Of a stretch of DNA of 64,000 nt, positions 25,102 through 34,437 are shown piece after piece (within the stretch, counting starts at the first letter, position 1; every line of letters begins with the position of its first letter). The position numbers were made by a program, and so were the translations under genes. The DNA lies in assembly GCF_900106785.1 (NCBI RefSeq), contig NZ_LT629841.1, forward strand, positions 243,266 to 307,265. The letters run 5' to 3'. The notes under the pieces are model-generated. The model did not search any database, was not told where the DNA came from, and saw only the letters and a list, made by a program, of their open reading frames with translations. This stretch comes from Prevotellamassilia timonensis. Its GTDB lineage: Bacteria > Bacteroidota > Bacteroidia > Bacteroidales > Bacteroidaceae.

Positions 25102-27417
25102 ATGAAGAAACTCTTATCCCTTTTGTTACTGCTTGCCCTTGGCTGCGGTACAGTCTCTGCCCACGATTTCAAGATAGAAAAGGGGCAATTTGTGCTCGAT
25201 GGCAAACCCATCACTCTGGTGTGTGGTGAAATGCACTATCCGCGCATACCACAGGAGTACTGGCGCGACCGACTGTTGCGTGCCAAAGCCATGGGCCTTA
25301 ACTGCATATCAACCTACGTGTTCTGGAACATTCATGAGCGCCAGCCGGGCAAGTTCGACTTTACCGGCGAAGCCGACCTGGCCAAGTTTATACGCACAGC
25401 GCAGGAACTGGGCCTCTATGTGGTGCTCCGTCCCGGCCCCTATGTATGTGCTGAATGGGACTTCGGCGGCTTCCCCTATTGGTTGCAGAACAACAAGCAC
25501 ATGAAGTGGCGCAGCGACGACCCCGACTTTCTGGCCGCTTGCCAGCGCTACATCACGCGACTGGGCAAGGAAGTGAGCAAGTACTGCGTGGGCAATGGCG
25601 GCAATGTGCTGCTTGTGCAGGTAGAAAACGAGTATGGCTCATACAGCAACGACCGCGTGTATATGGGCAAAATACGCGACATGTTGGAGAAGGCCGGCTT
25701 TAATGCCCCCTTCATCACCTGCGACGGCGCAGGCCAAATGCCCAACGGCTACATGAAGGGCGTGCTGCCCACAGTTAATGGTTCGGTGGGCGAGGAAGTA
25801 AAGCGCGCCATCGACCGCTTCTATCCTGGCGGCCCCTACTTTGTGGCAGAATTCTATCCCGCATGGTTCGACGTGTGGGGACAAGGACACTCACGCCGCG
25901 ACTACCGCTCGCCGGCACAGCAAATTGACTGGATGCTCGGTCATGGCGTGTCGGTTAATATGTACATGTTCCACGGTGGTACGAACTTTGCCTATACCAA
26001 TGGTGCCAACACCATAGGTAGTGGCTATGAGCCACAGCCCACCAGCTACGACTACGATGCACCGCTCAGCGAGTCGGGTGTGGCCACACCCAAGTATTAT
26101 GCTTTCCGTGAGGTGATACAGAAACACTTGCCCGCCGGCGAAACGCTGCCCGATGTGCCTGCTGCCAATCCTGTGGCCACCTTTGCACAGGTGCAGCTGC
26201 TCGACAGTGTGCCCCTGCGTGCCGCCTTCGGACGCAGCATGCAGTCTGAACGTCCGCTCACAATGGAAGAGGCCGGACAGGACTTTGGCTACATTCACTA
26301 TCAAACTACCGTTGAAAAGGGTGGCAAGGGCCGACTCGTTCTGCGCAAGTTGCGCGATTATGCCATCGTCTTTGTCAATGGCAAGCGTGTAGGGTCGCTC
26401 GACCGCCGTTTCAGCCAGACGGGCATGATGGTAGACATACCCGATGGTGCCAAACTCGAAATATTGGTGGAGAACGTGGGCCGCATAAACTATGGTCCCG
26501 ACTTGCTCGACAACCATAAGGGCATCACCGAGAGCGTAAATTTCTGTGGCAAGGAACTGAAGGGCTGGACCACCACGCCGCTTCCACTCTATCAGCTCAC
26601 CAAAATGCCGCGCTGCCAGGCTCCCGAAAAGGGTAACCACGACATGGAGGGCGTGGCTTTCCACCGCGGTACCTTCAAACTCGACAAGCGTGGCGACGTA
26701 TTCCTCGACATGAGTGGTTGGGGCAAGGGCGCCGTGTGGGTTAATGGCCGCAGCATAGGCAAGTTCTGGCAAATTGGTCCGCAGCAAACGCTTTACGTGC
26801 CGGGTCCGTGGGTAAAGAAGGGCCGCAACGAGGTGATTGTGTTCGACATGGAGCCTACAGGCCACTATGGTGTGGCTGGTTTGGCCGACCCCGTGCTCGA
26901 CAAGTTGGGCCACGACCACAATGCTCCCAAGGCTGGCGGTCGCGTTCAGCCCACAGGCAAACCTATCATTGAAGATGGCGACTGTGTGTTAAGCGCCACC
27001 ATGCAGAAGGCTGATGGCGTGCAGCACTTCGACTTTAAGGCACCTGCCACCATGCGCCACCTCTGTGTTGAGGTGGAAAGCTCGTACGACGGCAAAAACT
27101 CTTGTCTGGCTGAGATCAACCTTATCGGCGAGGACGGCAAGCCGCTGCCTAAGGACGCTTGGTCTGTGGTGTATGTAAGCACAGAACAGGCTGACGAAGG
27201 ACCGGCTGAATACCTCTTCGATGAAAACAAGCGTCAATATTGGCACTCAAAGTGGAAGGGCGTAGCCCCCGATGAGTTCCCTCACCGTGTCATTATCGAC
27301 CTTGGCGAAATTCAAACTGTCAAAGGCATTGAGTTGCAACAGCGTAATCCCAATATGCCGGGGTGTGTTAAGGACTTCCGTGTCTACGGCCGTCCGCAGT
27401 TCTTCCTCTTCAAGTAG
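25102..27417 (+). CDS. GH35 beta-galactosidase, secreted
   Basis: This 771-aa exo-beta-galactosidase cleaves terminal beta-linked galactose. It has an N-terminal export signal; LALGC could be a lipobox, otherwise cleavage follows VSA. The GH35 barrel (about 30-345) carries the acid/base Glu in VENEYGS (E177) and the nucleophile Glu in VAEFYPAWFD (E250). It is followed by beta-sandwich domains including GVAFHRGTFKLD and a C-terminal F5/8 type C-like domain (about 650-771). With the adjacent GH36-like and sialidase genes it suggests attack on host or dietary glycans. A word array fills both flanks. Confidence 0.92.
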   Translation: MKKLLSLLLLLALGCGTVSAHDFKIEKGQFVLDGKPITLVCGEMHYPRIPQEYWRDRLLRAKAMGLNCISTYVFWNIHERQPGKFDFTGEADLAKFIRTAQELGLYVVLRPGPYVCAEWDFGGFPYWLQNNKHMKWRSDDPDFLAACQRYITRLGKEVSKYCVGNGGNVLLVQVENEYGSYSNDRVYMGKIRDMLEKAGFNAPFITCDGAGQMPNGYMKGVLPTVNGSVGEEVKRAIDRFYPGGPYFVAEFYPAWFDVWGQGHSRRDYRSPAQQIDWMLGHGVSVNMYMFHGGTNFAYTNGANTIGSGYEPQPTSYDYDAPLSESGVATPKYYAFREVIQKHLPAGETLPDVPAANPVATFAQVQLLDSVPLRAAFGRSMQSERPLTMEEAGQDFGYIHYQTTVEKGGKGRLVLRKLRDYAIVFVNGKRVGSLDRRFSQTGMMVDIPDGAKLEILVENVGRINYGPDLLDNHKGITESVNFCGKELKGWTTTPLPLYQLTKMPRCQAPEKGNHDMEGVAFHRGTFKLDKRGDVFLDMSGWGKGAVWVNGRSIGKFWQIGPQQTLYVPGPWVKKGRNEVIVFDMEPTGHYGVAGLADPVLDKLGHDHNAPKAGGRVQPTGKPIIEDGDCVLSATMQKADGVQHFDFKAPATMRHLCVEVESSYDGKNSCLAEINLIGEDGKPLPKDAWSVVYVSTEQADEGPAEYLFDENKRQYWHSKWKGVAPDEFPHRVIIDLGEIQTVKGIELQQRNPNMPGCVKDFRVYGRPQFFLFK

Positions 27418-27648
27418 AGGTTATGAGGGGGTTATGAGGTTATAAGGTTATGAGGTTATAAAGTAACCTTTGTGTGTTAGGTCGGTTATGGTAATCTTTT
27501 AACCTCTTAACCTCTTAACCCTCTTACCCCCCCCTACCTCATCTCCCTCCTTGCTTGCCTAACACACAAAGGTTACTTTATAACCTTATAACCTCAAAAC
27601 TCATAACCTTATCCCCCTCATACCCCCTTCTCCCTTCCCTATATTCTC
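27418..27648. repeat. GGTTATGA-word array with two inverted cores
   Basis: It has the same architecture as at 24.9 kb: words, core AAAGTAACCTTTGTGTGTTA, GGTAATCTTTTAACC, inverted words, inverse core CTAACACACAAAGGTTAC (27559 on), and inverted words to the next start codon. Confidence 0.85.
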
Positions 27649-30600
27649 ATGAAACAAGCTGTCATATTATCTCTGTTATTAGCCTATGCCCCAAGTATGG
27701 CACAGGCACAAGTAAAGGTGAGTCAGACGGCCACACAAGTGACCATTGAGAACCAGTATTTGTCGCGCACCTTTAATATAGCCGGCAACCGCCTTACGCC
27801 AGGCGTGCTTGTAAACAAGCGTGCCGCAGGAGCCACCTTCACACCTGGCCAGGGCAGTGAGGAGTTTGCACTCAATCCGCAGGCCCGTCAACACACCCTC
27901 GTCAGTCGCAAGGGGTGGAAGGCCGAGGCCGACTCGTGGTGTAATGAGTCGGCAACAGTGGGCAACCCCAACCTGGCCATCGATGGCGACAACGGCACCA
28001 TGTGGCACACCTGGTACGCCACCCCCACACCGGGCGGGCAAAAGGGCAACGACAAATTGCCGCACAGCCTCATCATATCGTTGGGCAAGCGCACCGCATT
28101 CCGCGCTTTTGGCTATCTGCCGCGCCAGGGAGCCTATGGCGCCATGTCGAACGGCAACATCAAGGGGTACGAATTCTACATATCGAACGACAAAAAGAAA
28201 TGGACGCTCGTAAAGAAAGGCAAGTTCAACTATAACAGCGTGCAAACCATTTGGGTGGCCCTCGACAAGGAGTACAAAGCCAAGTATGTAAAGCTCACCG
28301 AAACCTCGTCAACCAACGGCGGCGCATTCGGTGCCTGTGCAGAGTTCTACCTCACCACCGATGTGGTAAAGTCTGCCGCAGCACCCGCCACAGGCTTGAA
28401 AGCCTCGGCCATGAAAGTAAAGGGTGTGCATGTGGCCAGCACGGGCAATGGCAAACGCGTCACCTTCGACCTGGCCCCAACGGCCTATACCAACCCCGTC
28501 GACGGCGTGACATCGACGTGGGACATCGACATGGTGGTGGAGATGAACGACAACGACCACTTTATGCGCAAATACTTGCTCGTAAAGGCTGCCGATGAGG
28601 CTACCCGCGCCTTGCCCATCGACTACATTGAAATGGAAAACCTTGGCACACAGCAGGTGCCAGCCAACAGCAAGTGGACCCGCCAGCAGGCTGCCGGCGG
28701 CGAGGGCGGCATGTCGGCCTACACCATTACGCTGGGGCAGCCCGTGTATGTGGACGGCATGTTCTTCGGTTCAGAGTTTCCGCAGGCCGAAAACGAGATT
28801 GACGACCAGGGTATGTACCACACCCGCTACTACAGCGGCAAGTCGCTCAAAACGCTCGACCTTAACGAGCACCGCGTCAATGCCAACGGCCAGTTCCGCA
28901 CATGGCCTAATGTGACGGGCGCCACACGCTCGGCCACCGACCACAACGTCATACGCACCGACTTCTTCAAATACATCAACACCATAGCCCGCCCCATCAA
29001 GGCACGCATGCAGTACAACTCGTGGTACGACTGGATGATGGACATCACCGAGGACCGCATCAATGCCTCGTTCCGCGAGATGGAGCGTGGTTTCACGCAG
29101 TACGGGTTGCGCCCCATGGACTCGTATGTGGTGGACGACGGCTGGAACAACTACGACCAGGTGGGCACCGCCGAGTCGGGCACCACGCATAACACTACCG
29201 GATTTTGGGAGTTCAACTCAAAGTTCCCCAACGGCTTGAAGGGCGCCAGCGACATTGCCCACCGCTATGGTTCGGGCTTTGGTATATGGCTCGGTCCGCG
29301 CGGCGGCTACAACTTCAACCAGCAGTGGGGCAAATTCCTTGAGCAACACGGCAACGGCACCTACAGCACCACCACCTACGATGTGGTGACAGGCGACTCG
29401 GTGTATGTGGCCAAACTGCGCGACTTCTTTATCAAGCAGCAGCGCGACTACGGTGTGAACTATTGGAAACTCGACGGATTTGCCACCCAACAGCCGCAGG
29501 CATCTACCAACGGACGCTACATTACGGGCGGCAAAAACGGCAATTATTACTTTACCGAACACTGGGAACGCTGGTACCGCAACCTCGATGCCATGTATGC
29601 CGATGCCAAGAGTCGCAACCAGGACTTGTGGATTAACCTGACCTGCTATGTCAACCCCTCGCCCTGGATATTGCAGTGGAGCAATTCGGTGTGGATACAG
29701 AACTCACGCGACATGTGGCATGCCGTGGTGGACGGCCGCGAACGCGAAATGGACCAACAACTCTCCTACCGCGACGACCGCTATTGGGTGTTTATCAACA
29801 GTCAGCAACTGCAGTTTCCGCAGGCCCACATCTTCAACCACGACCCCGTGTATGGCAAAACCGGTGCCGTGGCCCCCAATGCCATGACCGATGCAGAGTT
29901 CCGCGCCTATCTGTATATGATGGCAACCCGCGGCACGGCCTTTTGGGAGATGCTTTACAGCTACAACCTCATGAACGAGGGCAACAAGTGGCTCATCAAC
30001 GCCGAAGCCCTCAACTTTGTAGACAGTCATTACGAAACCTTGCGCAACGCCATATACTTTGGCCAGTCACCCCTCAAGGGCGGCATCTACGGCTACTCGT
30101 GCTGGCGTCAGGGCAACAATGGTGCGGCTGATGGCATCGTGTCGTTCCGCAACCCCTCAAACAGTGAGCAAACCTACACCTACACCCTCGACAAGAGTGT
30201 GGGAGTGCCCGAACAGGCTGCTGGCTTGTGTGCCTCGCTGGTGATGGAGTATACGGGCAATCCCGAGCAGCAGACGGCCGAGGCCGCGGGTTATGCCGCT
30301 GCAGCCAATGCCAATGGGCTGGCCTATGGCTCAACCCTCAGCATCAAGCTCAAGCCGGGTGAAATAAGGGTGCTGCGCTTTGCTGCCGACAGTGCGGTGG
30401 CTGCGCAACCCGTCATGGCACGGGCCAACAAGCAGCACGAAGTCACACTCGTAATGGACCAGCCCGTATGCACCGACGGGGCCACCTTCGAACTGCTTGC
30501 GGGCGGCAAGCGTACCGGAAAGCCTGCCACAGCTGTCACCACCGATGCCGACTACCGCACACTGCACCTCACCTTTGGCAGCACCTTGGGCGAGACCAAG

Positions 30601-31137
30601 CCATACAGCATACGTATCAAAGGACTGAAAAACTGGCAAGGTGCTGCCACTGCGGCCGAGTCGCCACAGTTCTACTTTGCTCCCGACAGTGTGCTCGAGC
30701 GCATCGAAAAGCCCGTCACGCTGAGCGAGGCCGTACGCCTTGGCTCGCACAAGGCAGTTGTGGGCAAGGGCGATTTCAGCATCGACTTTACGCTGACCAC
30801 CACCGATGCCGATGTGCAGTTGGCCAGCCAGGGCGAAGCATGGAGCTTGGCGCTCAAGGGTGGCAAACTTTGTTTCAAAGCAGGCCATGTGGCCTACACA
30901 ACCCCCGTCAGCGTGCACGATGGCAAAGCCCACCACATTGTGTGCTGCCGCGAGCGCAACGGCATGGTGAAGGTATATGTCGACGGCCAATTACAAGGCA
31001 CAGCCTATGACAAGGCTTACGTAAATGAACCTTTGCAGGCGGCCCCCATCGTGCTGGGCCAGGCAGGGCGCACCTTTACTTTCGACACCTTCACCCTGCG
31101 CGATGGTGCCCTGCCGTTCGACGAAGTAGGGTTATAA
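27649..31137 (+). CDS. GH36/GH27-like alpha-galactosidase with F5/8C and LamG domains
   Basis: This 1162-aa secreted enzyme has a signal peptide (residues 1-20) and an N-terminal substrate-recognition region with an embedded F5/8 type C-like stretch (about 100-220). A TIM barrel (about 450-780) carries DSYVVDDGWNNY (about 487-498) and the probable nucleophile Asp in YWKLDGF (about 605). C-terminal beta domains end in a LamG/concanavalin-like domain (about 1010-1155; FSIDFTLTTTDADVQLAS, VKVYVDGQLQG). The barrel motifs fit clan GH-D (GH27/36), so alpha-galactosidase-like activity is likely; exact specificity is open. Confidence 0.75.
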   Translation: MKQAVILSLLLAYAPSMAQAQVKVSQTATQVTIENQYLSRTFNIAGNRLTPGVLVNKRAAGATFTPGQGSEEFALNPQARQHTLVSRKGWKAEADSWCNESATVGNPNLAIDGDNGTMWHTWYATPTPGGQKGNDKLPHSLIISLGKRTAFRAFGYLPRQGAYGAMSNGNIKGYEFYISNDKKKWTLVKKGKFNYNSVQTIWVALDKEYKAKYVKLTETSSTNGGAFGACAEFYLTTDVVKSAAAPATGLKASAMKVKGVHVASTGNGKRVTFDLAPTAYTNPVDGVTSTWDIDMVVEMNDNDHFMRKYLLVKAADEATRALPIDYIEMENLGTQQVPANSKWTRQQAAGGEGGMSAYTITLGQPVYVDGMFFGSEFPQAENEIDDQGMYHTRYYSGKSLKTLDLNEHRVNANGQFRTWPNVTGATRSATDHNVIRTDFFKYINTIARPIKARMQYNSWYDWMMDITEDRINASFREMERGFTQYGLRPMDSYVVDDGWNNYDQVGTAESGTTHNTTGFWEFNSKFPNGLKGASDIAHRYGSGFGIWLGPRGGYNFNQQWGKFLEQHGNGTYSTTTYDVVTGDSVYVAKLRDFFIKQQRDYGVNYWKLDGFATQQPQASTNGRYITGGKNGNYYFTEHWERWYRNLDAMYADAKSRNQDLWINLTCYVNPSPWILQWSNSVWIQNSRDMWHAVVDGREREMDQQLSYRDDRYWVFINSQQLQFPQAHIFNHDPVYGKTGAVAPNAMTDAEFRAYLYMMATRGTAFWEMLYSYNLMNEGNKWLINAEALNFVDSHYETLRNAIYFGQSPLKGGIYGYSCWRQGNNGAADGIVSFRNPSNSEQTYTYTLDKSVGVPEQAAGLCASLVMEYTGNPEQQTAEAAGYAAAANANGLAYGSTLSIKLKPGEIRVLRFAADSAVAAQPVMARANKQHEVTLVMDQPVCTDGATFELLAGGKRTGKPATAVTTDADYRTLHLTFGSTLGETKPYSIRIKGLKNWQGAATAAESPQFYFAPDSVLERIEKPVTLSEAVRLGSHKAVVGKGDFSIDFTLTTTDADVQLASQGEAWSLALKGGKLCFKAGHVAYTTPVSVHDGKAHHIVCCRERNGMVKVYVDGQLQGTAYDKAYVNEPLQAAPIVLGQAGRTFTFDTFTLRDGALPFDEVGL

Positions 31138-31780
31138 GGGGATAAGGTTATGAGGGGGTTATAAGGTTATGAGTTTTGAGGTTATAAAGTAACCTTTGTG
31201 AGTTAGGCAAGCAAGGGTAATCTTTTAACCCTCTAACCTAATAACCCTCTAACCCCCTAACCTAATAACCCCCTAACTTCCAAACTCCTTGCCTAACAAA
31301 CAAAGGTAACTTTATAACCTTACTCAAGTTTCGGATTTGGCCAAGGCGGGCTGAAAGCCCAATGGAGCACATAGCCCAGGGCAAGCGAAGCGGCACCCTG
31401 GGTATCACGCGTTGGAGCAGTCGCGCCCTGTAAGGGCAAAAGCTTTAAGCCATGCCGCAATTATTGCACAAAATATACATACACTTGATATTCCATATTA
31501 AGATCACGAATTCAGCTATCAGCTAAGGCTACAAAAGGCTTAAAGCTTTTGCCCTTACAGGGCGCGACTGCTCCATCACGCGATACCCAGGGTGGCGCTT
31601 CGCTTGCCCTGGGCTATGTGCTCCATTGGGCTTTCAGCCCGCCTTGGCCAAATCCGAAACTTCTATAACCTCATATTTCCATAACCTTATATTCCCCTCC
31701 CACATTGCTTGCCTAACACACAAAGGTTACTTTATAACCTTATAACCTCAAAACTTAAAACTCATAACCTCCCCAACCCC
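31138..31780. repeat. GGTTATGA-word array split by a large palindrome
   Basis: The left half (31138-31325) has words, a core at about 31185-31204 and inverted words. It continues after the palindrome (31663-31780) with the inverse core CTAACACACAAAGGTTAC (31711 on) and words up to the ATG at 31781. A nearly identical inverse core also lies just before the palindrome (31290-31318). The palindrome therefore appears inserted in, or duplicated with, the array. Confidence 0.8.
31326..31662. repeat. Large AAGTTTCGG palindrome, copy 1 (337 bp)
   Basis: The outer ends are AAGTTTCGGATTTGGCCAAG and its exact inverse. The arms (about 125 nt) include GGGCTGAAAGCCCAATGGAG, CATAGCCCAGGGCAAGCGAA and AGGGCAAAAGCTTTAAGCC, around an unpaired centre of about 75 nt. 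The same element occurs at 56553-56892. Short frames in the arms are by-products of the repeat. Confidence 0.9.
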
Positions 31781-33889
31781 ATGCCAAATAATAGCAACAT
31801 AGCCAAGTCAAAGCTAAAAGGCGCATTCACGCTGATAGGCACCGTCATTGTGGTGGTGCTGTTGTTGGTATACTTCTTGCCGCGCGAAACCAAGTTCGGC
31901 TACGAGTATGAGCAAGGGCGCCCCTGGCGCTACAACTCACTGATAGCCACCTTCGACTTCCCCGTGTACAAAACCCCCGACGAGGTAAAAGCCGAACGCG
32001 ACAGCGCGCTCTCACAGTTTCAGCCCTTTTACACCGAAGACGTACAGATAGCGCAACGCCAGATAGCCGCTTTCGAAACAGCATGGCGCGCAGGCCGTTT
32101 TGGCGATGTGCCAGTCCACTGCCTCAACCATGTCGACAAAATGCTGCGTGGTGTCTACGAGGCCGGCATGGTGCCATCGGCCGACCTGTCGCAAATGGCC
32201 AAGGAGCGCACCCCCGGTGTGCGGGTGGTTGAGGGAACCGAGGCCGTGACGCGCCCCATTACCGAACTCTACTCCACCCGTTCGGCCTACGAGTATATAG
32301 TGTATGCCGACACCATAAACTTTCCGCGCGAGCTATTAGCCCGTTGCAACATCAACGAATATCTGTCGCCCAACCTCAGCATCGACAGTGCCAAAACCTC
32401 TGCCGTGCGCGAAGACCTGCTTGCCGCCGTGTCGCCAGCATCGGGCATGGTACAGAGCGGACAGCGCATCATCGACCGTGGCGAGATAATATCGGCCGAG
32501 CAGTACAAGATACTGCAATCATTCGAACGCGAAACCGTGCGCCGCAACGACCCCTCAAAGGGCATGTGGCAGGTAGTGACAGGCCAAGTAATATTTGTGC
32601 TCTGCGTCATAGTAGCCTTCGTGTTCTACCTGCGCCTGTTCCGCCGCGAATATCTGCGTTCGCCGCACAGCATACTGCTGCTGTCGTCGCTCATTGCCAT
32701 ATTCCCCCTCATCACCTATGCCATGGTCGACCAAAAGTTCCTCAACGTCTACATGGTGCCGTATGCCATGGTGCCCATATTTGTGCGCATATTCATGGAC
32801 TCGCGCACAGCCTTCATGACCATGGTGTGCTCCGTCATACTCTCATCGTTAGCCCTCCACTCCAACTACGAATTCGTAGTCGTGCAATTCATGTCGGGTA
32901 TGACCGCCATCTACGCCCTGCGCGACCTTACCGAGCGCTCGCAACTGCTGCGTGTGGCCCTTGCCGTGTTTGTCACGAGCAGCGCCATCATGTTAGGCTA
33001 CGACCTGTCGCAAGGCATCGAGTTCTCACACCTCGACCGCTCAATGTACGTGTACAATGCCGTTAACGGTGTGCTGCTGCTCTTTGCCTATCCGCTGCTT
33101 TACATGATTGAAAAGTTGTTCGGCTTCACCTCGAGCGTCACACTCGTCGAGCTGTCCAACACCAACAACAGCGTGTTGCGCCGTATGTCCAAAGTGGCAC
33201 AAGGCACCTTTGTACACTCGTTGCAAGTGGCCAATCTGGCAGCCGAGGTAGCCGACAAAATAGGTGCCAAGCCCCAGCTCGTGCGTACCGGCGCCCTGTA
33301 TCACGACATAGGCAAAATGCTCAACCCCGCCTTCTTTACCGAGAACCAGACAGGTGTCAACCCCCACGACGAGCTTACCGAGGAGCGTTCGGCACAAATC
33401 ATCATCAGCCACGTGACCGAGGGCCTCAAACTGGCCGACAAGTACCACCTGCCCAAGGTCATACGCGACTTCATAAGCACCCACCACGGCCGTTCCCAAG
33501 TAAAGTACTTCTACATTCAGTGGAAGAACAAGCACCAGGGCGAGGAGCCCGACGCCAAGCTCTTTACCTATCCCGGCCCCAACCCCTTTACGCGTGAGCA
33601 AGCCATACTCATGATGTGCGATGCCGTAGAAGCCTCGTCGCGCTCGCTCAAAGAGTTTACTGAGGAAAGCATCAAGGAGTTGGTCAACCGCATCATCGAC
33701 GGCCAGGTGCAGGCAGGCTATTTCCGCGAGTGCCCCATCACCTTCCGCGACATAGCCGATGCCAAGCGCGTGTTGGCCGAGAGCCTTAAAACCATCTACC
33801 ACACCCGCATAGCCTACCCCGAGCTTAATGCCAAGCCCGCCGAGCCGGCACCACAGCCGCGCCGCGCCTATTTCTTCGGCCGCAGATAA
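31781..33889 (+). CDS. HD-domain phosphohydrolase with 7TM (PgpH-like)
   Basis: This 702-aa membrane protein has one N-terminal membrane segment, an extracytoplasmic 7TMR-HD region (about 50-270) and a seven-helix membrane domain (about 270-460). The cytosolic HD domain (about 480-690) contains the metal-binding YHDIGKM (near 507) and a later STHHGRSQVKYFY. PgpH-type proteins hydrolyse cyclic di-AMP, so this is the probable substrate. Start choice: an in-frame ATG at 31709 would translate repeat-array DNA, so the ATG at 31781 (MPNNSNIAKSKLKG) is used. Confidence 0.9.
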   Translation: MPNNSNIAKSKLKGAFTLIGTVIVVVLLLVYFLPRETKFGYEYEQGRPWRYNSLIATFDFPVYKTPDEVKAERDSALSQFQPFYTEDVQIAQRQIAAFETAWRAGRFGDVPVHCLNHVDKMLRGVYEAGMVPSADLSQMAKERTPGVRVVEGTEAVTRPITELYSTRSAYEYIVYADTINFPRELLARCNINEYLSPNLSIDSAKTSAVREDLLAAVSPASGMVQSGQRIIDRGEIISAEQYKILQSFERETVRRNDPSKGMWQVVTGQVIFVLCVIVAFVFYLRLFRREYLRSPHSILLLSSLIAIFPLITYAMVDQKFLNVYMVPYAMVPIFVRIFMDSRTAFMTMVCSVILSSLALHSNYEFVVVQFMSGMTAIYALRDLTERSQLLRVALAVFVTSSAIMLGYDLSQGIEFSHLDRSMYVYNAVNGVLLLFAYPLLYMIEKLFGFTSSVTLVELSNTNNSVLRRMSKVAQGTFVHSLQVANLAAEVADKIGAKPQLVRTGALYHDIGKMLNPAFFTENQTGVNPHDELTEERSAQIIISHVTEGLKLADKYHLPKVIRDFISTHHGRSQVKYFYIQWKNKHQGEEPDAKLFTYPGPNPFTREQAILMMCDAVEASSRSLKEFTEESIKELVNRIIDGQVQAGYFRECPITFRDIADAKRVLAESLKTIYHTRIAYPELNAKPAEPAPQPRRAYFFGRR

Positions 33890-33915
33890 CATTCGGGGCT
33901 GCCGCATAACACACA

Positions 33916-33963
33916 TTGTTGACAGGTTGACAAGCATACTTTGCTTGCCAGCCTGTCAACTTT
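33916..33963. repeat. GTTGACAG-word hairpin
   Basis: TTGACAGGTTGACAAGCATA pairs with the following inverse TGCTTGCCAGCCTGTCAAC, separated by a few bases. It is probably a terminator for the HD gene. Confidence 0.7.
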
Positions 33964-33965
33964 TA

Positions 33966-34300
33966 TATATAGCAGTCCGGTAAAACGCAATATGCGAACG
34001 TACTCAAGCACCCAACGCTACCACGCAACTCAACCTCTAATGGGGGCGACGCGTCTCGCGTCGGGGTAGAGAAAAGAGGAAAATATGAATTCTACTAAAT
34101 AATAGCTGCATCTTTTTCCGACGCGAGACGCGTCGCCCCCATTAGTGCTTGCGTTAGTGCTTGAGTTGTGTGCTTGCGTTTAGTGCTTGCGTTGGGAGGT
34201 AGCGTTAGTGCTTGAGTTGTGTGCTTGCGTTTAGTGCTTGCGTTGGGAGGTAGCGTTTAGCGCTTGCGTCCGTTCGCATATTTGCGTTTAACCAGACAAC
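33966..34300. repeat. GACGCG palindrome, copy 6, with a duplicated 51-bp outer arm
   Basis: Inner arms run from CTAATGGGGG (34037) to CCCCCATTAG (34145), with the type-1 loop inverted. The right outer arm contains two exact tandem copies of a 51-bp unit (34156-34206 and 34207-34257), itself built of GTGCTTGCGTT words. It then ends with GCGTCCGTTCGCATATTTGCG, matching the left outer arm GCAATATGCGAACGTACTC. Confidence 0.9.
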
Positions 34301-34387
34301 ATTACCATAGTGCGCAAGCAGCTTGCTATGTGTAACTGTGTGTTATACAACATAATCACAAATGTGTTATAAAAAGAGCAAGTTGCG

Positions 34388-34395
34388 TAACTTTG
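34388..34395 (+). promoter_or_regulatory. -7 box of the sialidase pseudogene
   Basis: TAACTTTG lies 42 bp upstream of the start codon of the decayed sialidase and fits the Bacteroidales consensus. Confidence 0.5.
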
Positions 34396-34437
34396 CAACC
34401 GAAAAACATATAATCACTTAACAAACACTGCAACTAC

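Noticed and set aside
31709-31780. N-terminal extension of the HD phosphohydrolase
   Set aside because: The added residues (MPNTQRLLYNLITSK...) are encoded by the repeat array; the same peptide appears in the array at 27.55 kb.
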